Below are positions 51,104-59,903 of a DNA stretch of 64,000 nt, in pieces. Position numbers and translations under genes: made by a program. The notes under the pieces are model-generated. The model was not told the DNA's origin. It made no database searches and saw only the letters and a list, made by a program, of their open reading frames with translations. Each line of letters starts with the position of its first letter. The stretch's first letter is position 1. Origin of the DNA: Aquisediminimonas sp031376385 (GTDB taxonomy: Bacteria > Pseudomonadota > Alphaproteobacteria > Sphingomonadales > Sphingomonadaceae); NCBI GenBank assembly GCA_031376385.1, contig JANMDQ010000023.1, forward strand, positions 434,001-498,000, in the 5' to 3' direction.

Positions 51104-51631
51104 CTAACGCAGCACCATCTGGTCGCCTTCGATTGTGACTTTGCCGATCCGTTTCAGCCAGCTTTGGCCGAGCAGCGATTGGCCAAGGCCCTGTTGCACG
51201 ATGGCAGCGTCGACTTCATTGGCCTCCAGCGGCCCCAGGCTGACCCGGTCAAGCGTCACAGGTTTGAGCCCGACAGAGCCGCTCGCCGTCTGCGCCGTGC
51301 CAGTGAAATCGCCATCAGAAAATCGAAGGCCGATCCGCTGGGCATCTTCACGCGTCAGCACGACCATTGAAGCGCCGGTATCAACGAGAAACTTCACTGG
51401 CGTGCCGTTGACCCGAAGTTCGGCGTAAAAATGCCCGTCCGGTGCGCGGGGCAGAGTGGTCTGGGCATAGCCGTTACCAACTGGTGCTGGCGGTGCCGCT
51501 GCTTGCGTGCGCGAAGCCGACGCCAGTTGCGGCGGCGAAGACGAAAGCTGTTCGGTCTTCACGTTATCGCCGCGCGACAGGAAGCCGACCAGAACAGCAA
51601 AGCCAAGAGCACCGTAGATCAATTTCATCAT
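51104..51631 (-). CDS. TIGR02281 family retropepsin-like aspartic protease
   Basis: A protein of 175 residues with an N-terminal membrane anchor (IYGALGFAVLVGFL). A linker precedes a retropepsin-like domain with the active-site string VKFLVDTGASMVVLTREDAQRIG and the C-terminal QSLLGQSWLKRIGKVTIEGD. The family is clan AA. The single DTGA motif implies dimerisation, as in retroviral proteases. Probably periplasmic. Confidence 0.85.
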   Translation of the reverse strand: MMKLIYGALGFAVLVGFLSRGDNVKTEQLSSSPPQLASASRTQAAAPPAPVGNGYAQTTLPRAPDGHFYAELRVNGTPVKFLVDTGASMVVLTREDAQRIGLRFSDGDFTGTAQTASGSVGLKPVTLDRVSLGPLEANEVDAAIVQQGLGQSLLGQSWLKRIGKVTIEGDQMVLR

Positions 51632-51733
51632 GATGGCTATTTACACGAAATCTCTCACCGCCGGGTTGCGGTTAATGGTTAACTGAAAGCCCTACTGGAA
51701 AAGCGCGCTTTGATCGCTTAACGCTCCATCATC

Positions 51734-52099
51734 ATGATGCGTCCTTTCAAACCAGAGCCCGAACATAAGGGCGGCGCTTTTGCCGATTTTCGTGCGGCTT
51801 ACGGCCAGCGTGTCGAACATAAATGGGCCTTTGTGCTGGCCGCTGTGGGAATTCCGGCGCTGATCATCACGGGCTTTGCGGTTCAATATGACCGGGAAAA
51901 AGAGTATAAGCCGCCAGAAGTCATTTTCTTCAAACCGATGAAGGCCGGGCGGACGGACGCGCAGATTCGCGCGCAACAGGTTTTGGATGCTCCGGCTGAG
52001 CAAGCGGCACGCAAAGCGATAAAAGACGCGGAAGAAGCCCGCAAAGCCCAGTTCCGCAAACTAGCCGATGATATGGGCATTGATGTTGATCGACGATAG
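51734..52099 (+). CDS. Membrane protein of unknown function, 121 residues
   Basis: A soluble N-terminus of about 30 residues, one membrane helix (WAFVLAAVGIPALIITGFAV), then a charged periplasmic C-terminal helix rich in Ala, Arg and Glu (AEQAARKAIKDAEEARKAQFRKLADDMG). It overlaps ribD by 17 bp, so it belongs to the riboflavin unit by position. No family is known to me. ATGATG offers two adjacent starts. Confidence 0.65.
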   Translation: MMRPFKPEPEHKGGAFADFRAAYGQRVEHKWAFVLAAVGIPALIITGFAVQYDREKEYKPPEVIFFKPMKAGRTDAQIRAQQVLDAPAEQAARKAIKDAEEARKAQFRKLADDMGIDVDRR

Positions 52100-53141
52100 C
52101 CGCTGGATGGCTGCGGCCATTCGCCTGTCAACGCGCGGTCAGGCCCGCACGGGCACGAACCCCAATGTCGGCTGCGTGTTGGTAAAGGATGGTCGCGTCG
52201 TCGGGCGCGGCTGGACACAGCCGGATGGGAGGCCCCATGCCGAAGCAATGGCTTTGGCCGCCGCAGGTGAAGCTGCGAGGGGCGCAACAGCTTTTGTCAC
52301 GCTGGAACCTTGTGCGCATATTTCAGAACGGGGCCCACCTTGCGCAGACAGCCTGATTGAAGCGGGCGTGGCGCGCGTCGTGATCGCGCTGACGGATCCT
52401 GATCCGCGGACCAACGGCCTCGGCACCCAGCGTCTGCGCACAGCAGGGATTGCGGTTGAGACAGGCATTGGCGCGGCTGAGGCGCGTGCAGCCATGGCAG
52501 GCTGGTTCAGCCTTATCGAACGCGGGCGACCGTACGTCACGCTGAAGCTCGCGTCTTCGCTTGACGGGTGTATTGCGATGGCGACCGGTGAAAGCCAGTG
52601 GATCACGGGAGAGGCAGCGCGCGCGCATGGCCATTTGCAGCGGGCCTTGTCTGACATGATTCTGGTTGGGCGCGGCACATTTGAGGTTGATGCGCCGACG
52701 CTAAACGTGCGCTTGCCGGGGCTGGAAGATCGCTCGCCGGTTCGAGCGGTTTTGTCTCAATCGGGCAGCGGATTGGATAATATGGATTCGCCCAGAGGCG
52801 CGGAGGCGCAGAGGATCAGTGCCACTCATCCGCGCCTCCGCGCCTCCGCGCGAACCGATCTTGAAAATTGGGTATATCTCAAAAGCCCGCAGGATATTTT
52901 CACGTTGCCTGACACTCAGTATCTGCTGATCGAAGGCGGGGCGACAACAGCGGCATCGTTCATCGTGGCGGGGCAGGTCGACCGAGTTCTGCTCTACCGC
53001 GCACCAATCTTCATCGGCGCAGGCAAAGCCTGTCTGGCTGATATCGGCCTGGGCGCGCTGAGTGACGCTCACGGGCGATGGGTGCGCACGGATACGCGCC
53101 AGCTTGGCAGCGATAGCCTTGACGTCTACGACGCGGTGTAA
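52083..53141 (+). CDS. ribD: Bifunctional diaminohydroxyphosphoribosylaminopyrimidine deaminase / 5-amino-6-(5-phosphoribosylamino)uracil reductase, with in-frame palindrome
   Basis: A protein of 352 residues. The zinc-deaminase half shows TNPNVGCVLV, GRPHAEAMAL and LEPCAHISERGPPC; the reductase half has VTLKLASSLDGCIAMATGESQWITGEAARAHGHLQRALSDMILVGRGTFEVD and LLIEGGATTAASFI. It carries out the second and third steps of riboflavin synthesis. Between SGSGLDNMDSP and LENWVYLK, about 20 residues (GAEAQRISATHPRLRASART) come from a palindromic element at 52793-52852. The frame is kept and the motifs flanking it are intact. Confidence 0.92.
   Translation: MLIDDSRWMAAAIRLSTRGQARTGTNPNVGCVLVKDGRVVGRGWTQPDGRPHAEAMALAAAGEAARGATAFVTLEPCAHISERGPPCADSLIEAGVARVVIALTDPDPRTNGLGTQRLRTAGIAVETGIGAAEARAAMAGWFSLIERGRPYVTLKLASSLDGCIAMATGESQWITGEAARAHGHLQRALSDMILVGRGTFEVDAPTLNVRLPGLEDRSPVRAVLSQSGSGLDNMDSPRGAEAQRISATHPRLRASARTDLENWVYLKSPQDIFTLPDTQYLLIEGGATTAASFIVAGQVDRVLLYRAPIFIGAGKACLADIGLGALSDAHGRWVRTDTRQLGSDSLDVYDAV
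52793..52852. repeat. Palindromic element inside ribD
   Basis: GGCGCGGAGGCGCAGAG and CGCGCCTCCGCGCC are inverted around a short loop (GATCAGTGCCACTC). It is the same family as the outer arms at 8843-8954, here translated in frame. Confidence 0.75.
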
Positions 53142-53151
53142 AGGAGGCACA

Positions 53152-53760
53152 ATGTTCACAGGCATAATCACTGATCTTGGCACCATCCGCACAGCCGAAC
53201 AGCGCGGCGACCTGCGGCTGACTATTGGTTGCGGCTATGACATGGCGGGCGTTGATCTGGGCGCGTCGATTGCCTGTTCGGGCTGCTGCCTGACCGTGGT
53301 CGACAAAGGTGCGGACTGGTTTGCCGTGGATGCTTCTGCGGAGACAATAAGCAAGACCGCCACTGACATGTGGAGCGAAGGCCGCACCCTGAACCTCGAA
53401 CGCGCTCTGAAAATAGGAGACGAGCTAGGCGGCCACATCGTCACCGGCCATGTGGACGGGGTCGGCACAGTGGAAGCCATTGCGCCGGAAGGCGGATCGC
53501 ACCGCGTGACCGTGCGCGTGGACGCGGAGATTGCGCCCTACATCGCAGCCAAAGGTTCAGTTACGGTCGACGGCGTTTCGCTCACTGTAAATAGCGTCGC
53601 CGACAATGCGGATGGCACAGCGAGCTTTGGCCTGAACATCATTCCTCACACTTGGGATGTGACAGCATTTGCAACGCTGGTGCAGGGTCAGTCGGTCAAT
53701 ATCGAAATCGATGTGCTGGCGCGGTATTTGGCGCGGATGAAGGAACGGATGGGAGTGTGA
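53152..53760 (+). CDS. ribE: Riboflavin synthase alpha chain
   Basis: A protein of 202 residues. The start MFTGIITDLGTI is canonical and AAAGGAGG lies just upstream. Both lumazine-binding halves are visible: SIACSGCCLTVVDKGADWFAVDASAETISKT and GSVTVDGVSLTVNSV, with GGHIVTGHVDGVGTV between. It makes riboflavin from two 6,7-dimethyl-8-ribityllumazine molecules. It follows ribD by 10 bp. Confidence 0.95.
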   Translation: MFTGIITDLGTIRTAEQRGDLRLTIGCGYDMAGVDLGASIACSGCCLTVVDKGADWFAVDASAETISKTATDMWSEGRTLNLERALKIGDELGGHIVTGHVDGVGTVEAIAPEGGSHRVTVRVDAEIAPYIAAKGSVTVDGVSLTVNSVADNADGTASFGLNIIPHTWDVTAFATLVQGQSVNIEIDVLARYLARMKERMGV

Positions 53761-53791
53761 GCTGCTGAATAGAAAGCAGATGGTCGCTACC

Positions 53792-54364
53792 CTATCCCAC
53801 GACCTGCGCCATCAGCGTGTTCGCCCGTGCGCCGTCCCAATTCATTGATCCGATGACACGCCACACTTCTTTGCCATCGGCATCATAAAGCACAGTCGTT
53901 GGCACCATTCCGGTGTTAAACGCAAAGCCAAGGTCCGATTTCGCGTCGACATAGGGTTTGAGCATCGCGTAGCTTTGCTTGGCCCACCAGGGGTCAACAA
54001 TGGCGCGGCCCTGCGTATCTTGGCTGACGACAATCACTTGCAGCTTTTCCTTTTGCCGCGCGGCGAGTTTGTCGAGCGTCGGCATTTCGGCCACGCACGG
54101 CCCGCACCATGTTGCCCACAAGTTGACCAGCAGCGGCTTGCCCTTGAAATCAGCGAGCTTCACTTTCTCACCCTTTGGTCCATCAAAGACCACAGCAGGC
54201 GCGGCTTTGCCTCTGCTTGCGATATCAACGGTGCCGCTGGCTTCTTCTTGAGCGTCTGACTTGGGATCTTTGGCATACTCCGACCACCGGTCACCTTGCG
54301 GCGCGGGTTCGGATTGCTTATCGCAGCCGGAGAGCAAAGCCATCATCCCAAGGAGCGGGGCCAT
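53792..54364 (-). CDS. TlpA-like thioredoxin lipoprotein
   Basis: A protein of 190 residues from the ATG at 54364. A lipoprotein signal MAPLLGMMALLSGCD is followed by a thioredoxin-fold domain: VKLADFKGKPLLVNLWATWCGPCVAEMPTLDKLAARQ, cis-Pro in GMVPTTVLYDADG. WCGPC is intact. Probably a periplasmic disulfide reductase of the TlpA/ResA type (cytochrome c maturation or redox repair). Divergent from argH; upstream TTG/GTG starts would add eight residues. Confidence 0.85.
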   Translation of the reverse strand: MAPLLGMMALLSGCDKQSEPAPQGDRWSEYAKDPKSDAQEEASGTVDIASRGKAAPAVVFDGPKGEKVKLADFKGKPLLVNLWATWCGPCVAEMPTLDKLAARQKEKLQVIVVSQDTQGRAIVDPWWAKQSYAMLKPYVDAKSDLGFAFNTGMVPTTVLYDADGKEVWRVIGSMNWDGARANTLMAQVVG

Positions 54365-54392
54365 CACCAATCGCACGTCAAATTCCAATCAA

Positions 54393-55766
54393 ATGTGGGG
54401 CGGCCGATTTGCCGAAGGACCAACCGCTGTAATGCGGGAGATAAATGCGTCTCTGCCATTCGACAAGCGAATGTGGCAACAAGATATTGCTGGGAGCAAA
54501 GCCCATATCGCGATGCTCGCCAAACAAGGGATTGTCGACGCTGATGACGCTGCAAAAATAGACGCTGGGCTGAACCAAATTGCCGCTGAATATGCCGAAA
54601 ATGGCCCGCCGACTGATCTTGCGTTAGAAGATATTCACATGGCCACTGAGGCGCGGTTGGCCGAACTGATTGGCCCTGTTGCGGGTCGGCTGCACACAGC
54701 GCGGTCCCGCAATGATCAAGTCGCAACCGATTTTCGCCTGTGGGTGCGTGATGCGATTGACGCTGTGGAGGAAGGCCTCAAGGCCCTGCAAGCTGCGCTC
54801 ATTGCCCGCGCCGCTGAACATACCGAAGCCATCATGCCCGGCTTCACTCATTTGCAAAGCGCGCAGCCTGTGACGCTGGGTCATCACCTGATGGCGTATC
54901 ATGACATGCTGGCGCGGGACCGGGGGCGGTTTGCCGACGCCCGGGCGCGGCTGAACCTGTGCCCACTGGGCAGTGCGGCGCTGGCAGGCACTGGCTTTGC
55001 GCTGGACCGGGATATGACAGCGGCGGCGCTCGGTTTTGACGGGCCAACGACCAATTCTCTGGACGCTGTGTCTGACCGGGATTTCGCGATTGAATATCTG
55101 ACCGCTGCCACCCAGTGCGCGCTGCATCTGTCGCGATTGGCAGAGGAAATGATCCTTTGGGCGTCGCAGCCGTTCAGCTTCATTGCGCTCAGTGACGCTT
55201 GGTCTACCGGCAGTTCGATCATGCCGCAAAAGCGCAATCCAGACGCGGCGGAGCTGGTGCGCGGGCACAGCGGGCGGATTATGGGCTGCCTCACCGCGCT
55301 GATGGTCACAATGAAGGGCCTGCCGCTGGCTTATTCCAAAGACATGCAAAATGATAAGCCGCCGGTGTTTGAGGCCCATGATTTGCTGGCGCTCTCCATC
55401 GCCGCCATGACAGGGATGATCGAAAGCGTGACCTTCCGCACTGACAGAATGCTGGCACTCGCCGAAAGCGGCTTTGCGACAGCGACTGATCTGGCCGACT
55501 GGCTGGTCCGCGAAGCGGGTGTGCCCTTCCGCGAAGCGCATCATGTTACAGGCCGCGCAGTGAAGCTGGCGGAGGAGCGGGGCATTGCCCTTGCCTCAAT
55601 CCCGCTGGCGGATTTACAGGCCATTGACGCGCGGATTACTGACGGGGTCTATTCAGTTCTGACCGTGCAAGCCTCTGTTGCCAGCCGCACCAGCACTGGC
55701 GGAACTGCACCGGATCAAGTAAGGCTCCAGATATCAAAGGCAAAGGCCGCGTTGGGACTGATATGA
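54393..55766 (+). CDS. argH: Argininosuccinate lyase
   Basis: A protein of 457 residues starting MWGGRFAEGPTAVMREINASLPFDKRMWQQDIAGSKAHI. The superfamily signature GSSIMPQKRNPD is present and ARSRNDQVATDFRLW is intact. It splits argininosuccinate to arginine and fumarate, the last step of arginine synthesis. The end overlaps the next ATG (ATGA). argB is elsewhere in the window. The upstream 28 bp separate it from the TlpA-like gene. Confidence 0.95.
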   Translation: MWGGRFAEGPTAVMREINASLPFDKRMWQQDIAGSKAHIAMLAKQGIVDADDAAKIDAGLNQIAAEYAENGPPTDLALEDIHMATEARLAELIGPVAGRLHTARSRNDQVATDFRLWVRDAIDAVEEGLKALQAALIARAAEHTEAIMPGFTHLQSAQPVTLGHHLMAYHDMLARDRGRFADARARLNLCPLGSAALAGTGFALDRDMTAAALGFDGPTTNSLDAVSDRDFAIEYLTAATQCALHLSRLAEEMILWASQPFSFIALSDAWSTGSSIMPQKRNPDAAELVRGHSGRIMGCLTALMVTMKGLPLAYSKDMQNDKPPVFEAHDLLALSIAAMTGMIESVTFRTDRMLALAESGFATATDLADWLVREAGVPFREAHHVTGRAVKLAEERGIALASIPLADLQAIDARITDGVYSVLTVQASVASRTSTGGTAPDQVRLQISKAKAALGLI

Positions 55767-56005
55767 TGAAGAAAACACTCGTTATTGCGGTCCTGACCCT
55801 AGTCCTTTCGGCTTGTGGCGCGCGGGTGAAGCTATCACCGCAAGAAGGCAGTGCAATGCCCATAACGCCCGCGACCGCAAGTACCGCCCCGACGGTTGAC
55901 CAATTGATCGAGCCGGATACGCAGGCTCGGCCCAAACGCAGCGATGAACAGTTGAAACGCTCCGAAGAGCGCCGCGAAGATAAGTTTGACCTGCCCCCAG
56001 CCTAA
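55763..56005 (+). CDS. Small LptM-like lipoprotein
   Basis: A protein of 80 residues. A lipoprotein signal (KKTLVIAVLTLVLSACGARVKL) is followed by a Pro/Ala/Thr-rich part and a charged end. Small lipoproteins with this pattern between argH and lysA are widespread in proteobacteria (LptM/YifL), where they help LptD oxidation. It overlaps argH by 4 bp and precedes lysA by 26 bp. Confidence 0.75.
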   Translation: MMKKTLVIAVLTLVLSACGARVKLSPQEGSAMPITPATASTAPTVDQLIEPDTQARPKRSDEQLKRSEERREDKFDLPPA

Positions 56006-56031
56006 CCCATTTCTGCCGGATAGTTTTTTTC

Positions 56032-57300
56032 ATGGATCATTTTGAAATTAAGAACGGCGGACTCCACGCCGAAGATGTGGCGTTGAGCACCATTGCCGAT
56101 GCCGTGGGCACGCCGGTTTACATCTATTCCCAAGCCACCATAGAACGCCATGCGCGCGTATTTGCCGAGGCTGTGGCCGGATGCGGGCTGAGCGAGCCGC
56201 TGGTGGCCTTTGCCGTTAAAGCCAATCCCAACGCAGCGGTTCTTGCGACGATGGCCAAGCTTGGCCTTGGCGCGGATACGGTTTCGATTGGCGAAATCAA
56301 GCGCGCCTTGGCAGCGGGAATAGCGCCAGACAAGATCATCTTCTCAGGCGTTGGTAAGACTGCTGCGGAAATGGATGAGGCGCTCGATTTGGGCGTGGGC
56401 CAGTTTAATGTGGAGTCCGAGCCTGAGGCCGCAACGCTTTCCCGGGTTGTCACTGCAAAGGGCATGTCAGCAACGGTTTCCTTTCGCATCAACCCCAATG
56501 TCATTGCAGGCACGCACGCCAAAATCTCCACTGGCAGCGCTGAAAATAAGTTCGGCATTGCTTATGACCGGGCACGCGATGCCTTTGCCATGGCGGCGCG
56601 GTTGCCGGGGCTGAACCTGCGCGGGGTGGCCGTTCATATTGGCAGCCAGTTGACGGATCTCGCTCCGCTTGAGGCTGCGTTTGTGAAGCTTGGCGCGCTG
56701 ATTGCTGACCTGCGCGCCGATGGTCATGATATTTCGCACGCGGATTTGGGCGGCGGGCTCGGCGTGCCTTATGATCCGTCTCTGCCCCTGCCGCCCAGCC
56801 CGGCGGATTACGGGGCCATGGTGCGGCGCGTGACGGCGGGCTGGAATGTCCATCTGGCGTTTGAACCCGGACGTTTGATCATCGCGAACGCTGGCGTGCT
56901 GCTGTCCCGCGTGATCCGCGTGAAGCCAAGCGTCACCAATGCGCCTTTTGTGATCGTGGATGCAGCGATGAATGATCTGCTGCGCCCCAGCCTGTATGAT
57001 GCATGGCATGATATTCGCGCCGTCGTGCCAACTGGCGAACAGATGGTCGCAACAGTCGTCGGCCCAATCTGTGAAAGCGGGGACACATTCGCCAGCGGCC
57101 GGGATATGAATTTGGTGGTGGAGGATGATCTCGTCATCTTCGCCAGCGCCGGGGCCTATGCCGCCACAATGGCCAGCACCTATAACAGCCGCGCGTTGAC
57201 GCCAGAAGTGATGGTATCCGGCAACCGCTGGGCCGTGGTGCGCGAACGGCTGGCGCTGGAAACGCTCATTGCTGGGGATAAGATACCGGATTGGTTTTGA
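56032..57300 (+). CDS. lysA: Diaminopimelate decarboxylase
   Basis: A PLP enzyme of 422 residues. The lysine motif AFAVKANPNAAVLATMAKLGLGADTVSIGEIKRAL is at the N-terminus, HIGSQLTDL and DLGGGLGVPY follow, and the active-site Cys lies in VGPICESGDTFASGRDM. It converts meso-diaminopimelate to lysine. The unit argH-lptM-like-lysA is a standard proteobacterial order. The 3' end carries a short tandem duplication just after the stop. Confidence 0.95.
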   Translation: MDHFEIKNGGLHAEDVALSTIADAVGTPVYIYSQATIERHARVFAEAVAGCGLSEPLVAFAVKANPNAAVLATMAKLGLGADTVSIGEIKRALAAGIAPDKIIFSGVGKTAAEMDEALDLGVGQFNVESEPEAATLSRVVTAKGMSATVSFRINPNVIAGTHAKISTGSAENKFGIAYDRARDAFAMAARLPGLNLRGVAVHIGSQLTDLAPLEAAFVKLGALIADLRADGHDISHADLGGGLGVPYDPSLPLPPSPADYGAMVRRVTAGWNVHLAFEPGRLIIANAGVLLSRVIRVKPSVTNAPFVIVDAAMNDLLRPSLYDAWHDIRAVVPTGEQMVATVVGPICESGDTFASGRDMNLVVEDDLVIFASAGAYAATMASTYNSRALTPEVMVSGNRWAVVRERLALETLIAGDKIPDWF

Positions 57301-57955
57301 AGGCCGGATTGGTTTTGAAGGATTGCGCGTGTCCGCACGCAATCGTCATTCCAAATCCGTCATCCTGAACTCGGTTCAGGACTGGGATAAAGGGGATTCC
57401 CGGAATGTTGGGGATTGGAGCCGAAGGTCACAAAGGTCACACGAAAACGCATTTTTCATGAACAGATGTTCATATTGCGAACACCGCCATTCCCCGGCCC
57501 TTCGGCTGCCTGCGCCGGAGAACTTGGCCACGAAGCCCGCAAAGCAACCGATCAGGCGCCGCAACGAATCAAAGAGAGTGTCAAACCACATCCCAACAGC
57601 GCACCAGAAAATGTCCTACATTGCAAGAACATTATGAGAACAATAGGCGCAATGTCTCATATGTTGGGGATTGCTGACTGTCAGGTTTTCTTGAAATCAG
57701 ACCATAAACTGACATTCCCAACCACGTCACCCCGTGCTTGACTTAGTTTATCCTGAGCTACGCCGAAGGGGGGTTCGGCTTGGGTGTCCATCGGGAAAAG
57801 CTTGGCGCTTCCGCTCGTATTGCAAAGGCAGCCTTGGCCCGCATCAAGTGCGGGCTGACGATAAAGGCTAATGTCTGCTTTGTGTGATGATGACGAGCAG
57901 CACGAACATCCGCAATCTTGTCGGAATGTGTCACCGAAGTGAAGAAACCTCGGCT
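57301..57955. other. Gap downstream of lysA with repeat remnants
   Basis: About 650 bp without a convincing gene. It holds a tandem copy of GGATTGGTTTTGAAG (57287-57301 and 57305-57319), a TCCTGAACTCGGTTCAGGA hairpin near 57364, a GTTTATCCTGAGC...CGAAGGGG remnant near 57747, and copies of a GTTGGGGATTG motif (57408, 57662). Short frames here only translate these repeats. Confidence 0.6.
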
Positions 57956-58342
57956 TCAACCGCCGCCCGCCGCTGCTTTCCCCGTTCTCACCCAAGTCCA
58001 GGCAAAGAGGAGCATCAGCACGCCGTCAATGAGTGCACCGTAGAATGGCCCGCTCTGCGCGAGCCGCCCGGCCTGCCAGAGCCACATGGATGGAATGAAG
58101 AAGGCCGCCTTTTCGGCGGCGCTGACGAGCATTAGCGGGCGATAGCGCAGGGGATCAAGCGCGATCAGGATGAAAGCGAACTGCCAGACCAGCGCCGAGG
58201 CATAGAAACCATAATAGAATTCGGGATGGGTGATTGCAGGTGGCATCGAAGCGCTGAACTGTCCTTCCGTGAACAGCCCGGGTACCAACACAGCGATGCC
58301 ATAGATAGCCGCAAGCCAGTAGAGTCGCTTTGCAAAGTTCAT
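57956..58342 (-). CDS. Small integral membrane protein, 128 residues
   Basis: A protein of four membrane helices: LYWLAAIYGIAVLVPGLF, YYGFYASALVWQFAFILIALDPLR, LMLVSAAEKAAFFIPSMWLW and YGALIDGVLMLLFAWTWV. The HPEFYYGFYASALVWQ and DPLRYRPLMLVSAAEKAAFF segments look conserved, but the family is not known to me. The start at 58342 is chosen because the preceding 12 residues lack family-like sequence. Confidence 0.6.
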   Translation of the reverse strand: MNFAKRLYWLAAIYGIAVLVPGLFTEGQFSASMPPAITHPEFYYGFYASALVWQFAFILIALDPLRYRPLMLVSAAEKAAFFIPSMWLWQAGRLAQSGPFYGALIDGVLMLLFAWTWVRTGKAAAGGG

Positions 58343-58875
58343 GACCGCAACTTTGCAATTCGCAATCGCAAAGAGCAAGCGTTACCTATGGCGGCTGCGG
58401 TGACCGCTTCACTCACCCGCGACCCCAACCCACACAAACATGGTTAACGCACGGCAGCTCCCTTGGGCTCATGCTCGAGAGTCGGGCAGTTCGATCTTTG
58501 ATGGTCGCCGGACGACCAACACTGAATGTCCGCTATTTAAAAATCCGAAAGCGTTGCTGAACGTCTGCAATCTTGTCGACAGCAGACATTTGGGCTGCGA
58601 TCCACAATTGACAAATCCTCAAATGTTCATTATATGTTCCATTACTCTTTGACACGCGGATATCGCGACTACATCCCTCCCTCCCCCCATCCTGATGACG
58701 CGTGCCCAATAATGCCGGGGGCACAGCGCGCGATACTCAGTGTGCGAGTGGCACAACTTTACACAACTTTGAAAAAATGCGCGGCCAAATATTTGGCACC
58801 GTAAGGAGCATTTTGGACAGCAATATCTAGTCTATTCGCGCAAGCCTCTGCAACGAAGCGCAATGCATGACGGCG
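58343..58875. other. Gap upstream of the small membrane protein
   Basis: About 530 bp. No gene, tRNA or clear repeat is recognised apart from a short frame at 58440 that lacks family features. GTTGCTGAACGTCTGCAATCTTG at 58554 echoes a stretch at 57907. Confidence 0.5.
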
Positions 58876-59880
58876 TTAGTTACCCAGTGCCGCCTCAGCT
58901 TCGCGCACCAGCGTTGCCAAGATATCGGCCAGTGGTTCTTCGGCCTTAACCATGCCCACCGATTGACCAGCCATCAGCGATCCGTTTTCGATATCACCTT
59001 CGATAACCGCGCGGCGCAGGGCACCTGCCCAGAAATGTTCGATTTCCAGTTGGGCCGCGCCCATATCAACTTCTCCGCGGTCCAGCATGCCAGCCACTTC
59101 GATTTGCTTGCGGGTAAATTCTTCCATGCCGACATTTTTGAGCGCGCGGACGGGGATGACGGGCAGGCGCGGGTCGATCTGGACGCTGGACACAGCATCG
59201 CGGGCCGAGGCGCGGATAAAGGCTTTCTTGAACGCCGGGTGGGCAATGCACTCCGTTGAGCACACCAGCCGCGTGCCGATTTGGACGCCAGCGGCACCTT
59301 GTTTCAGGTAAGACGCAATCATTTCCCCCCGGCCAATGCCGCCCGCGACGAACACAGGCACTTGATCCGCCACTTCAGGCAATATTTCTTGGGCAAGGAC
59401 AGATGTGGACACAGGGCCGATGTGGCCGCCTGCCTCCATCCCCTCAATCACCAGCGCATCAACACCGGAGCGGATGAGCTTTTTGGCAAGAGACAAGGCA
59501 GGCGCAAAGCAAATGACCTTGGCCCCAAAAGCTTTAATCGCATCAAGCGCGCCTGCTGGCGGCAGGCCCCCGGCCAGCACGACATGCGTGACTTTGTTGG
59601 CCGCGCAGACCTCAATCAGTTCAAACAGCTGCGGGTGCATGGTGATCAGGTTCACACCGAACGCGCGTGTCGCCATGGCTTGAGTGGCTTTGATTTCCGC
59701 ATCAAGGACAGCAGGCGGCATGGCCCCGCCCGCAATCACGCCAAAACCGCCTGCGTTGGACATGGCGGAGACAAGATGCCGTTCGCTGATCCAGCTCATT
59801 GCGCCCGCCATGATGGCAACGTCGGAACCGAAAAACGCGTTGCCGCGTGCCATGAGAGCTGAAAGGGTATTTCTTGTCAT
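58876..59880 (-). CDS. NAD(P)H-dependent flavin oxidoreductase (nitronate monooxygenase family)
   Basis: A TIM-barrel FMN enzyme of 334 residues: IMAGAMSWISERHLVSAMSNAGGFGVIAGGAMPP at the N-terminus, FGVNLITMHP, HVVLAGGLPPAGALDAIKAFGAKVICFAPALSLAKKLIRSGVDALVIEGMEAGGHIGPVST, and VPVFVAGGIGRGEMIASYLKQGAAGVQIGTRLVCSTE. GxEAGGHIG binds the FMN phosphate. The family covers nitronate monooxygenase and enoyl-ACP reductase-like members; the substrate is open. Same strand as the thioredoxin-like gene 23 bp away. Confidence 0.9.
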   Translation of the reverse strand: MTRNTLSALMARGNAFFGSDVAIMAGAMSWISERHLVSAMSNAGGFGVIAGGAMPPAVLDAEIKATQAMATRAFGVNLITMHPQLFELIEVCAANKVTHVVLAGGLPPAGALDAIKAFGAKVICFAPALSLAKKLIRSGVDALVIEGMEAGGHIGPVSTSVLAQEILPEVADQVPVFVAGGIGRGEMIASYLKQGAAGVQIGTRLVCSTECIAHPAFKKAFIRASARDAVSSVQIDPRLPVIPVRALKNVGMEEFTRKQIEVAGMLDRGEVDMGAAQLEIEHFWAGALRRAVIEGDIENGSLMAGQSVGMVKAEEPLADILATLVREAEAALGN

Positions 59881-59903
59881 AAGTTAAATAGGCTCCGCTT
59901 GAT

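Noticed and set aside
57376..57591. Minus-strand 71-residue frame downstream of lysA.
   Set aside because: It only translates repeat-like sequence (CACAAAGGTCACACGAAA-type); no start signal or fold.
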